DNA of 64,000 bases from Halictus rubicundus (taxonomy: Eukaryota > Arthropoda > Insecta > Hymenoptera > Halictidae). Made by a program: the position numbers and the translations under genes. Below are positions 13,485 through 24,083 of the stretch, piece by piece (position 1 is the stretch's first letter; each line of letters begins with the position of its first letter). The stretch is taken from assembly GCF_050948215.1 (NCBI RefSeq), contig NW_027488850.1, positions 1-64,000 of the forward strand, in the 5' to 3' direction. The notes under the pieces are model-generated. The model saw only the letters and a program-made list of their open reading frames with translations, was not told the DNA's origin and did not search any database.

Positions 13485-15917
13485 GCTCTCTCCGATTTAT
13501 TCGGGAAATTCGAAAATCGGTCTCGAACAGCGTCGCGCGACTTCCGCGTCTTTCAGAATTTGTTTGTGCGCGATCTAAATAAGTGTGCCGCACAAATTTC
13601 GTTTTTAATGACTTCACTGTACCTTCCGGAAGATTTGTAAATTTTGTTGATCCCCGAAAAACAATGTCAAAGCGTATAATCTCGGAAAATTATGAAACGT
13701 CCGAACGCGATACAATTATTGTCCAGATTATTGCGAAGTAATATAGTTGTATCTACTACTTGCTGCGCGAAGGTTAACAGCACGATAACCAATGTACGGT
13801 AGAATGTCTTGCCAGCGTAACAGAGGTATAGTGATTATAATTGGTATCAACGTCACGCGCCATGAATCAAGAACGGCGCGCTGTAACGAAGAAAAGTGGC
13901 TTTCCTCGGGGCAGAGTATTTTCCAGGATGCACCCATTAATGGATTAAGATGGAACATTCCGACTATATATTCTTTTAAAAGCGCAATAACAGAATGTAT
14001 TAAATTCCACGGACATTAAATTCTCATTCATTCATACTCGCATCCTTCTCCATTAAACCCGACTTCGCTTTAATCAACGTCTGAGGATATTCACGGAAGA
14101 ACGGACGCGGCTTCTTCAGCGGCCAACGGGCCAGAACTCGACGGAATGCTGTGCCATCTTGTGCGATAGGCGTGTTAGACCTTGTTGTTAAATCCTGGCG
14201 CTAGACTGCTTCACTATCTTACATACTTCAGCAAATAAAAATTTAGAAATCTGAGAAATCGGGGTTTCAAAAAGGAAAACGGTGCTTATTCGGATAATTA
14301 TTTAGCGATTATCTTAGGCACTAGACTCTTAGAGTATTTAGACTTTATTATTTATTTATTTACTGTTAGTGAAGACTTCGAAAAGCTGAGTTATGTTTTC
14401 ACAAAGCTCGCAAGAATATCGATGAGCCAACATAGACAACAGAAGTTAACCTGCTAGACTCAACACAACTAATAATCTAGCAGAAGCAACCGGATAAAGG
14501 CATTGAGAAGCCAGATCAAAGCAAACCATAGTTAAAGAAGTATATCCAATCGCTTACGTCTTCACAACATCCACGGCTGATGATCAAACCTCGGAGGAGC
14601 TACCCAGAAGAGTTCAATTGTACGCTGCGCGAAGCAGAAGACGGAGGATGATGGCTTGAATACACCCAGGGCCTACGGACACCACGATGCCGGCCCTGTC
14701 CGGTAAATTAAGCAGCCATTCAACGGAATTCGACGGCGAGAATGTTTCTCGACTTGTTTGCTTAAACGCACAATACGTCGCTACTCCGCGAGGATGAATC
14801 GATCGAGCAGCGTAACGAGGCGCCACAAGGATTCTGACGGTCGAACAGGCGATTGCTACACGTCTGATCACAATGGGACACGGGATCCGTGCTGACCTAA
14901 CTCGGGCCTAACCCTTGAACAATGGTATTCAAGTCTGCGACGACCGTGCAGCTTGAAACTGTTTATCCGCGACGTGTTTCAAAAAATCGAGATTTCGTTA
15001 TCTATCGACCTGAGATCGTTCGAAGTTCCAGGATTCTCGAGATCAAACAATCCGCGGCCTGTTGACGAAACAAAAGCACAACTTGGTCGACAGAAAATCG
15101 ACAATCTTACAGCAACACTTGGCAAAAAACTAAATAAATCGACAAGGAGCACTCGAGTCTAGATTCGCCGCAGAGTCTCCGAAAGACTCGGCTGGTATCC
15201 AACAAAATCAGAGGCTCCTCCGGGGCTCTTCAAAATCAATATTTACACAGCCGAATGGTGGTGCTCGCGCAGAGCCGAATGGTCCACGTCATCGAGATAA
15301 TGCCCATTCGATTCGACGGGAGCCCGACGGCGTCCGCAACAACTCAGATCTCCAAGCAAGGAACATCGTCACGCCGTTAATCCGTGTGTCCCAGCGTCGG
15401 GACCCGAAGGACACGCGCGTTACAACGGCTCCGACCGCGTCACGGTCCTTTCAAACCGTTCGCAGGGATCGTTATTCCTTCGATTCCTTTCTACGCGCGG
15501 GTTCTCCTTTTCCCCCCCTGCTCGTCCTCTTTCACGGGGGGGAACGTGCCTCGGTGTCTGATCCGCGGATCCGACCTTGTGACGCAACCGGGACACTCGA
15601 AACGCTCTCGGGATAGGCGAAAAGCAACCCCCGGTGCTCGTCGCGCACCCCTCCTCAACCCACCCCCTATTTTAACGGGACTGATTGACTCGACGAGACC
15701 GGGGAGAAGTGTCGGACGTGTTTCTGGCCGAAGGCATCGTAATTACGGGTATCTTTTATAGGCAGGAAGGAGATATTTATACAGCCGACGTACGGGATGA
15801 TCGAGGAGGCCCCGGGATGACGGGACCCTTTCCCGTATCCCCGGAGATCCGCCGAGGGATACGTCCAGCTCCCCCGGTCCCTTCTTCCTTCTGCTCTTCT
15901 TCAGCCTCTTCGACGTC

Positions 15918-16411
15918 GCGGGATCGCATTATTCCGAAACCGAAACTGGCCATACCTTCTCACAGCTAACGCGGAGTTCTTGAACGTACAAGAACCGTGA
16001 CCTGGGTCTTGAAGAGCAATATTTCCAATGTTTCACAAAATTTAAATAAACCATCTAAATATGAAATATCGGATTATATATGATTATGCGGGATCGCATT
16101 ATTCCGAAACCGAAACTGGTCATACCTTCTCACAGCTAACGCGGAGTTCTTGAACGAACAAGAACCGTGACCTGGGTCTCGAAAAGCAATATTTCCAATG
16201 TTTCACAAAACTTAAATGAACCATCTAAATATGAAATATCGGATTATATATGATTATGAGGGATCGCATTATTCCGAAACCGAAACTGGTCATACCTTCT
16301 CACAGCTAGAATCCGAGTTCTTGAACGAACAAGAACCGTAACCTGGGTTTCGAAAAGCAATATTCCAATGTTTCACAAAATTTAAATAAACTATCTAAAC
16401 ATAAAATATCC
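15918..16411 (+). repeat. 170-bp tandem repeat, three copies
   Basis: Copies start at 15918, 16088 and 16258 with an exact 170-bp period. The third is slightly shortened and ends near 16411. Each starts with GGATCGCATTATTCCGAAAC and contains a short inverted repeat GTTCTTG...CAAGAAC. The first two differ at only a few positions (for example GGCC/GGTC and CGTAC/CGAAC). The third is more diverged (TAGAATCC replaces TAACGCGG, and one T is lost in its T-rich part). No coding frame runs through it. Confidence 0.9.
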
Positions 16412-17286
16412 ACCGGAGGGTACTGTCATAGAACTTCCACGCAGGGTACGAGCAAAGCTGAACAAATTCCCGGGGGAATTTCGTGCTCGCGTGTCGACGA
16501 CACCGGCCCGTGCAACGAAATTTCGGCTCCGCCGACCAATTGGTCGCGGGTTGTCGCGAACGAAGCCGTTCGCGAAGACGTGGGTGCGTTGTCGGGGTGC
16601 GGAACAGCCCGAGAAATAATCCCCGACGCTCATAAGCAGCGTGTCACATGCAAGCGCGTTGTTGCGGGAGCGGATGTGTTCGCCGCGCTGAGAACAGGTG
16701 GTGCCTAAAGGGCGGCGAGATTTGTAGTTTCATTAGGCAGCGGCTGCTGCTTATGACGCCGGGCCCCGGTTGTCTACAACCACTTACATCGCTACTTACC
16801 TGCGTCGTAAGTAACCTATCTCCCCCGGTTCTACGGCCGCGTCGCGCAAAAACTCCGCTTACGCAAGCCTACGCGCGCACCTAACGCTCTGACTATGTTA
16901 TTTAGGGACGGGGAACGAGGTGTGCAGCCTGCGTGTGCTTCGAGACCGTAATCGACGCGCTGCTACGTCCTAGAATGGCGTTGATAAAGGGAACAGGCTC
17001 CCCTAAGCGAGAAGAAAAATCTTCTTCGTGAGTTCGTACGTTTGCTCGATGTCTGCTTGAGCTTCAGTATTAAAATGGATCTGGAGATGCGTTTGGATAA
17101 TTTTTTTAGTAATATCCTAGCACTTTTACCATTTTTTCCCGTAGGATTACTTCAGATGGCATCTGTACGTTTGATTACAGTATTAAAATGGGAGGGTCTA
17201 CATTCAATTCGAAGGTGTTGCATTATTTTCAGATTATATTCCAATTTCGAAATTGCAACAGTTCCCCTAATCCTCGTGAACCCAGT
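16412..17286. other. Non-coding DNA between repeats
   Basis: No gene recognised. A CpG-rich block (16412-17000) is followed by an AT-rich block (17040-17280). The 105-aa frame at 17042-17359 has no recognisable motif and runs into a 32-bp direct repeat. Confidence 0.5.
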
Positions 17287-17350
17287 AAATCGCGACTCTT
17301 CTGAAAGAATCGTTCAGCAAATCGCGACTGTTCTGAAAGAATCGTTTGGC
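17287..17350 (+). repeat. 32-bp direct tandem repeat x2
   Basis: The units at 17287-17318 and 17319-17350 both start with AAATCGCGACT and contain CTGAAAGAATCGTT. They differ at three positions. Confidence 0.88.
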
Positions 17351-17475
17351 AAACCGTGAAACAAATGGAACGCCCAGGATGTTTGAACTTCCGGGGCAGC
17401 AATGAAGGATATTATATCGCGTCGTTATCCCCATATTTTAGCAGAACATTTCTCGGCATCCTTAGCCCGCTTTGA

Positions 17476-17491
17476 GGGTCGCCGATCCGAG
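17476..17491 (+). repeat. Target-site duplication, left copy
   Basis: GGGTCGCCGATCCGAG directly precedes the truncated retrotransposon and recurs exactly after its poly(A) at 18258-18273. The preceding A could extend it by one base but cannot be told apart from the poly(A). Confidence 0.93.
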
Positions 17492-18257
17492 TGCCCCCCC
17501 GGAGGGGGGCGGAGAGGGTAGGGAGGGCGCGGGGGTCTCCCCCGCGCCAACGTGTGCCCCCGGTTGTGGGGGGCGGAGTGGGGTTGGCGCGGGGCGTTCC
17601 CCCGCGCCCTGTTACGCCCCCACCATTGGGGGCGGCGAACTTGGGGGCCCGGGGCGTGAGCTGACCCGGGCCTCCGGGGGGGAGCACAGCTCCCCCCGTG
17701 ATAGGCCGACACCCCCCGGGTTAGTTTCCCGGTTTGGGGGGGTGTCGGTCCGTCCCTCCCCGAATGGGGAGGGGGATCCGTGGGGGGTACTGGGTGAGGA
17801 AGGGTCGGGGCGTGCCGGATCACGCCTCCGACGGCCCTTCCTTCCGGTGGCGGCGTCTTCTTGCCTCGGCCGGGGCTGGTTCCCTCGGGATACCGGCTCC
17901 GAGCGGGGCACGAAGACTCCGGGAGCTGTGGGTGGACCGAGCTGGGACTCGGGAAACCCAATCCGAAGGCTCCAGGGATGGGCACACCGGGCGGGTACCT
18001 CCGCCCGGGGTCTTATAGCGTAGGCAGTGGGGGAGGTTAACCCCTCCCCCGGGGCATGATGATAGCTGGGAGGTGTCCTGTTGAGTACTCGCGTGATCCA
18101 CGCACCTCCCGTGTAGCTTAGGTGGGCGTCAGGTTTTAGTGGGTAGTCTCCGGGGGCTCCGCCCCCCGGAGAGAATCCCACATAACCCCGGCTTCCCCCA
18201 GGGAGTCGGGGTATGTATAAAACATTTCCTCACGATAAAAAAAAAAATAAAAAAAAA
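17492..18257 (+). mobile_element. 5'-truncated R1-clade retrotransposon copy (3' end only)
   Basis: This 766-bp insertion aligns without large gaps to the last roughly 750 bp of the full element at 35497-42096, starting near its position 41342. It therefore carries the end of ORF2, the whole 3' UTR and a poly(A) tail (18237-18257, one T interruption). It ends in the same ATGTATAAAACATTTCCTC and ACGATA block as the full copy. It is flanked by an exact 16-bp duplication, the signature of target-primed reverse transcription that stopped early. By eye the two copies are over 90% identical, with scattered substitutions, some of which keep RNA stems paired. The fragment encodes nothing: open frames on either strand are GC-rich shadows. 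It lies in ordinary intergenic DNA, so the family is not confined to the satellite. Confidence 0.93.
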
Positions 18258-18273
18258 GGGTCGCCGATCCGAG
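18258..18273 (+). repeat. Target-site duplication, right copy
   Basis: An exact second copy of GGGTCGCCGATCCGAG immediately follows the A-rich tail. Confidence 0.93.
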
Positions 18274-21200
18274 GAAGATCCCGCCGGGTGCTCTTTATTA
18301 TTTCCAGGTTCCTAGCGCAGATCAATTCCGGGGATCCGGGTAGATCCTCAAAAAATGGCGGTTCGAAAGTTTTCAGCTTCCCGGGGACCGCAAAATTGGC
18401 TTTCCAGCGTATCCAGCTTGGAAAAGTTCGTCCAGGATTGGCCGTGGAGCGGCTGCTAGGGTCAGGTGAGAGCGCGGGGAAGAGATTCCGAAGAAGTTCG
18501 CCAAATTGCGCGACGATCTCGGGGAAACGACATTCTCCTCGCGTGTTCCGCACCTGAGCCCCCGGCCGCCATCGTGAAAACTTTTTGATGCCGGTGTCAC
18601 GTAGGCTAGTAGCGACCTCCCCGCGTAACCCTCGCGGACGCTTCGATTCCGCATTCATGCGTTCCGCACGAAAAAAGATGCAGATGGCATTCGCATAATA
18701 CGCGGCGGGGAAAGGGCAGCTGCTGCGATCCGGCCGATTTTACGGAACGATCTGAATACACACGGTCCAGCCTCTTCTCACGCGTCAACGGGCACGAATC
18801 GCGCCGCCATTGTGTCCTCTTGTCGCTCAATTAGCTGTACCGTTAATCCGTTGCCACTTGCGCACGCTGGAAATATTTTATACGAGACGCGGACGGCCGA
18901 GGGAACCCGAGGCTCGGTGTTCCTGCGTTTCTCCAGAGTTGTAAACGGGTTTGCTATCGATTTTTAATAGCGACTCCACTGACATGTGCTCATTAGACTG
19001 CGGATTTTTATGCAAAATGGACATTTTAAAATTTGGAATTCTTTAAATTTTAGAAATGCATCAAATTCTGCTCGGCAGATTTCGCAGCAGACCTAATAAT
19101 CCCTCGAAAGCATACGCTTAAGGTAAATACTTCATTGTAAACTGCTGATTGGACACAAGTCGAAGCGGGCAATTTCGAATCCGCCCTTTATCTTTAAATC
19201 CAAACGAAGCATCGGTTCGCCAATTCCAGGCTGAACCCCCTACAGTAACGTCTCTTTCTTTAATTGAAGTTCACCGGGGAGGTCGCGATCTTAATTCCGA
19301 GCAAGGTCGCCCGATTAATCGGCCCGAAGAATGTAAAATTCGCCGAGCCAGGGGCGGACGGGGTGGCAGAAGGGGGTTGGAGAGACGGCGAGCGAGTTAA
19401 TTTCATAGCTGATCACCCCGGGTAATCCGAGCAGGGGCGGCACCAGTGATGCGGAAAACAAAGCTGCAGGGTGCGACGAGTCACCCTACCAAGCTTTTCC
19501 GAGTCGTATGTCATAAGTGCTTCCGCGCTAGATTCATCATCTTAGCCGAGCAGCTTCCACCGGGGTTATCCAGTTTTTCCACCCTTGTCGACGACGCTAG
19601 ACGCCCGGTGACGGGGATTATTCTGCTTGAACCGTCGCCGAACCTTTCTTTGCCGTGTGTAACAAATCTTTCGACCGAGAATATCCTGCCCTCGCTTTTT
19701 CCATTCTTTCCCGATACCGAACATTGTACTCCCCCCGGAAGAATCTGTTCCATTCCGAAATCGTCAATGAGATTGCCGATGAGAATATTTGAGTGATTAC
19801 TAACCCTTTGCACTCGAAGCTATTTTAACTCCGAAACGAAACATTTCTTCAGACCTAGAATATTTCCTTTCTATATATCTTTTTTATTGTACACATACGA
19901 AAATGGTGCAATTTACTCGTACAATACTGAAATGTTTAGTAATTTACTGAATACAAACAAATTTAATAACGTGATCAATATTTTCAGTAATGATACAGCA
20001 ATTTTTAGTTTCGCCTTACAGTCACCATTCGAGTGCTAAGTAGATTTTTATGCAGAATAATAAGAATATTCTAATAGCTAATTTATTGGATAGTTGTATG
20101 AGGTCTAATAAAAAGATCAACCTTGATAACTAAGAGACTATGAAATTATTAAATTTCCCGACCTAGGGTTCTTCGAACATCTCTCTTCGCCAACTATCCT
20201 CCAGACTGATCTTACAAGTAAAAGAATAGAAATTGCCAGGGATGAACCAAGAAGAAAAGGGATTTCCGGCAACAGAAAATAGCACGTGTACACTCGGAGG
20301 ATCGCGAATGACCGAGTAGCCGTCCATATTTCCCGGCATTCGACCTAGATTTTCATCCCCGCGTGTTCGCATCGTGGGGGTGGCAGCGGCCGGAGGGGTT
20401 GCAGCGGGATCGAGGAGGGTGAGATTGCCGTGCGAGCGGATTGACCTCGCGATTTGACGCTCTGCAAACGCTCCGGCCAATTATCTGCAGCCTCCCCCTT
20501 TTTCGGATTTCATGCCCATTGTGCGCACCCACCCCAGCACCCCCGGGGATCGCGCCGACTCGCCTCTGTCCACTTTTGCGCGTCCCCGCACCGTTTTCGT
20601 TAGTCTTTCGCCATTTTTTTGATGGATAAAGAGCTGCGAATTCTCACCGAACCGAGCTGCTTCCAACGAACCAGAGAAAATAGACTTTTATTTAACTTCC
20701 ATTCTTTACAAACGACCTGCACAATTTTTATTTTGCATAAAGATGCAGACTACCGGTCAGTAACATTTTGTTTTTCAATGAAATAGCTGACGAATATTTT
20801 TTCGATTTCATACGTATAGATATTTCAAAATTTTAAAGAGAATTGTGAAGAAATGTAAGTATGAAAATCTGATTGGACAACTCTGCGCTGCAAGCTCAAT
20901 ACAACCGCCAAAGTTGTACAGAAGACAGTACGTATACAACAGAAGCAACACTGGCATATTATTCTAGACATCATCGGGAACCCCGAAAGAATTCATAACC
21001 GTCCCGAAACTGAGAATAACAGGCGATGGGCCAGCAACTAACCGTCCGCCAACAAGGAAAGTATACGTGTCGCGCTCGCATAAGCAAATATTAACAGAAT
21101 GCTTCACCCTCGCCGGGACACGGCGATGCTTGCGCATTCGTCACTTCTCGGGGTGCATTATGGGCCCGGCACACCACGGCGTCGATTCTCCTCGACGGGA

Positions 21201-21569
21201 CACAAGGAGTCGTTCTCTCCTCTATCACGCGTGTCTATTATGCGTCCATAGAGGTCCGCGAGAAAGATACACACCGGCTCCCCGGTAATCTGGCGTGCTC
21301 TTAGGGTGGATTCGTCGTGGTATTGCCACTCCGATAAATAAATCAACTCGTAAGCAGCCGGCATTAGGGTGCTGCGGTGTGTACGCGACTCACGCCCCAC
21401 GAATACACCCCCCTGCAACCCCCTCGATTCTTTCCTCCCAAACGATGCCACGGCGAGCAGCGACAAAAGCCTGGTCAAAATCTGTGCTATTTTTTAATTT
21501 TTGAAAACGAGATGAAAAGAACTATGCAATGGCATCTACCGTTTTAAAAGATAAGAATGAATGAAAAAT
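18274..21569. other. Non-coding DNA, no recognisable gene
   Basis: Alternating CpG-rich (18274-18900, 19200-19800, 20300-20640) and AT-rich (18950-19150, 19800-20160, 20680-20900) blocks. Open frames of up to 142 aa match no family I know and overlap each other on opposite strands. Confidence 0.5.
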
Positions 21570-21578
21570 AAAAAAAAA
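21570..21578 (-). terminator. Pol III terminator (T9) of the 5S rRNA gene
   Basis: Nine consecutive A on the + strand read as T9 on the minus strand, two bases beyond the 120-nt 5S sequence. Runs of four or more T end Pol III transcription. A second A-rich patch (21564-21568) could act as a backup. Confidence 0.85.
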
Positions 21579-21580
21579 GT

Positions 21581-21700
21581 GTGCCAACAACACGCGGTAT
21601 TCCCAGGCGGTCACCCATCCAAGTACTAACCACGCTCAACACTGTTTAACTTCGATGATCGGACGAGAATCGGTTTTTTCAGTGAGATATGGTCGTTGAC
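21581..21700 (-). rRNA. 5S ribosomal RNA
   Basis: The reverse complement, starting at 21700, reads GTCAACGACCATATCTCACT and continues through the diagnostic 5S blocks: ATTCTCGTCCGATCATCGAA, the internal control region around GTTAAACAGTGTTGAGCGTG, GTTAGTACTTGGATGGGTGA, CCGCCTGGGAATACCGCGTG, and an end at TTGTTGGC. At 120 nt it matches the normal 5S length. The terminal helix still pairs (GTCAACGAC with GTTGTTGGC, using G-T wobbles) and a T9 Pol III terminator follows. Compared with the usual arthropod 5S consensus, the control-region part where I expect a string of CpGs (GCGTCGGGCGCGG-like) reads AGTGTTGAGCGTGG. This is a cluster of C-to-T and G-to-A changes at former CpG sites, so it may be a diverged or ageing copy. 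No second 5S copy is present in the window. Confidence 0.93.
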
Positions 21701-22191
21701 ATTAGTACATGTTAAAAACTGAATAATAATCCACTTAAGATTCCGTTTCGCTTCATTATGGGCCCGGTCTTCGTAGATTCGCGATAAGGTAGAGTGACCA
21801 CGTTACCGACAAAAATAGGCGAAAAATGGTTTTACGTGCATCAACTTTTCGTCCTTACAGAAGAATATTTTGTCGCTGGTAAAGGGCTCATTCGAAAGAG
21901 GAAGGTTCAATCTACTGCGCGCTGGTTAGGAGCTGCCGAGATAATGCAGATATTGGGTAATATAATTGTTAGAAGTAGGCCAAAATTTGACGATGTGCAT
22001 GTCGTGGAATGCAAGCATTTTTATGCCATTGGATGAGTTTTCTGAACTCTGAATGAAAATATCTAAAGCTACAAATTGAGTTGTATTTTGTCATGATTCT
22101 CAGCGAAATACAGCGAAAAACTTGAAGCACGTTTCTGGCGTCAAAATTCATAATATCGATAATACAAAGCAAAAAATGTGACAGGTTTAGT

Positions 22192-22245
22192 CACAGACTT
22201 ATTAAGACCCGTCGGATCAAGGCCAAGACGGATCTTAAGTCTGTG
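22192..22245. repeat. Imperfect hairpin, about 19-bp stem
   Basis: CACAGACTTA...AAGACCCGTC (22192-22213) pairs with GACGGATCTTAAGTCTGTG (22227-22245) across a 13-base loop, with one mismatch and a small bulge. Length and shape are near the lower limit for a small-RNA precursor; nothing else supports that role. Confidence 0.6.
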
Positions 22246-23790
22246 TCTGAAGGCTGTGAATGGAAATTATTAATTAAAAAGTCACGTGACTATCCCGGGC
22301 CCTTAAGGAATGATTAATTGAAAGTTAGAAGAATTTTTGGGGAACAGCAAGACGATCGCAGGTTGTAGCCTAGTCGTCGCGACACAAGATTATCGACTGC
22401 AAATTATTTTCAGTTGGCCACTCGTTAACGCGAACGCTGCTCGTTGCCAGGCGGACAAGAGATTTCAGCGAGCGGCGGGCACGGCGCGGCGCGGCGGGCA
22501 TATCTCCTCGCGTGTTCATGAATAAAAGCGCGAGTAGACGGACAGAGCACGGGGCATTAGCGGAATAAAACGGCCGTAATACCGACTGTGTTCAACACGC
22601 TCGACGGTTGTGCGGAATTTCGTTTCTACAGCGGTCGGTTACGAGCCGTGGTAAATTTTCATTTTTCCACCTACCGCCCCTCCTTCCGCACCCCCGTGGC
22701 GTTTTCGTCGCGGATAAACGCGCGTTCGTTCTGTCAACTCGCTTATTGTTCGACTCGCCCCGTATTCACTGTCCAGGCGTAACGCGCAGGCAGAAAATAT
22801 ACAACAATTTTACAAAATGTTATGAAACAGTCGGGAAAAGAGCCTCGAACGCATAGCAGATCGACCCAGAACATTTGTTTAACTCTGACGTCGATAAGCA
22901 AAATTTTTCTGTGATATTCGGTGTTGCACTTTATGGTTTCAATGCATATTTCTATGCCTCAAACATAAATTGATCTGTGATCGTGCGAGCACATAAAACC
23001 GCAATAATTTCGGATTTGAAAGAAAGCAAGTGGAATAAAATCTCAAGATCAATATTTGTAAAATAAAGAATTTTAAATCCGTCATTTTGACGGATGCGGT
23101 GGTTCCAGGACTTAGTACTAGCGATTATGACATAATTTTTAAAAACGCATGGTTAAAGACATTTTAGCGGATTTTTCATCAGCAATTTAACTTGTAACAA
23201 TTCACTTACAGTAACGTCATCCAATTTCGTTGCAGATCAGAATGCAAAAGAAAAATGTTTCCTTTTGGTACGGTACAATTGCTGAAAATATTGTTAGGTA
23301 AATGTTAAAAAGAATTGTTCTCCGGTGCGGTCAGGTGAGAATTTTGAAGGGACGGGTCAGAAGGACCCAGCATTCGCGTATCGGGGTTCCGAATCGCGGT
23401 TTCGTTGTACCAGATAAGAACGTTTCCGCCGAAAGTCGGCGTCGACCGGTCCACCGTTGCAAGCCCGAGGACCGAGAGCTTAATCGAGAGTTAAAAATAC
23501 ACGGGGAGAAGCGAACGTGTCGCATCACCTGCCTTTAATGTCTCCATCGCGTTGGCCTGGCCCGAAAAATGAGATACGGGGGCCGCATAATTCGATGATA
23601 AAGCGACACGAGAGGAGAGGCGCCGAGCGGCGCCGATCGCGTTGTATTCCCGAAAGCAGGAAGCTGACAGTTAAGATAGCCAACGGGGAACCGTTAAGTG
23701 CAGCGCGACATAAATTAGCGGGCGAACATAACGGACGGGACACGGGAAAATATTATTGCAGCGCGTCGGTTTCGGCCAAATTTCGCCGAG

Positions 23791-23820
23791 GCGAGGCAAG
23801 GCGAGGCAAGGCGAGGCAAG
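23791..23820 (+). repeat. Decamer GCGAGGCAAG x3
   Basis: Three perfect tandem copies of GCGAGGCAAG, preceded by a partial copy. Confidence 0.9.
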
Positions 23821-24042
23821 CCTCGTCGGCACCCGATAATAAAATGGTCCCTTTGTCCTCGCCACTCGGACAGCCGTATAACTTCGTCGGCTGAGTGGTC
23901 GCCTTCCTCTCTGCCACCCTGCTTCGCCGTTTTTCATCCCCCAAGACCCTTTTTCTCGTATGTATATATTGAAAGGATTCCGGACAACAACTCCGACTGC
24001 TGTCCTACGAAAGGGAAGAAAGGGAAAATCTAAATAGGATAG

Positions 24043-24083
24043 GGATTATCTATTCCGATTATTCTATAGATAATAGATAATCC
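24043..24083. repeat. 12-bp inverted repeat at the left edge of the satellite
   Basis: GGATTATCTATT (24043-24054) and AATAGATAATCC (24072-24083) are perfect reverse complements with a 17-base spacer. Just before it, TAGGATAGGG is in the purine orientation. Just after it, the array runs in the pyrimidine orientation. The array edge is therefore itself a small fold-back. Confidence 0.85.

Larger units (their letters stand above)
3396..15917. other. Non-coding DNA with microsatellites, no recognisable gene
   Basis: About 12.5 kb in which I recognise no gene. The longer open frames (for example 9208-9816 at 202 aa, 11266-11853 at 195 aa, 13093-13578 at 161 aa) have biased, non-repetitive compositions without any motif I know. 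They sit in CpG-rich DNA where stop codons are rarer by chance. AT-rich blocks (about 4380-4700, 8400-8900, 10800-11150, 14200-14450) alternate with CpG-rich blocks. This is compatible with an intergenic region or a long intron; exons under about 100 bp could be hidden. Confidence 0.5.
21701..24042. other. Non-coding DNA between the 5S gene and the satellite
   Basis: No gene recognised. It contains an imperfect hairpin (22192-22245), a CpG-rich patch (22430-22780), AT-rich DNA (22790-23310) and a short decamer repeat. The 125-aa frame at 23517-23894 crosses the decamer repeat and has no known motif. Confidence 0.5.

Noticed and set aside
13093..13578. 161-aa frame
   Set aside because: Arg-rich composition results from CpG-rich DNA; an overlapping frame in another phase is equally long and no motif is present.
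17425..18181. Proline/glycine-rich frames of about 185 aa over the truncated element
   Set aside because: This is the structured non-coding 3' UTR of the retrotransposon; the same frames appear in the 3' end of the full copy.
21794..22036. 80-aa frame downstream of the 5S gene
   Set aside because: No family recognised; it is isolated in AT-rich DNA and at the length expected by chance.
1..24000. tRNA genes
   Set aside because: I looked for B-box-like GGTTCRANNCC on both strands and found none with a matching acceptor stem.
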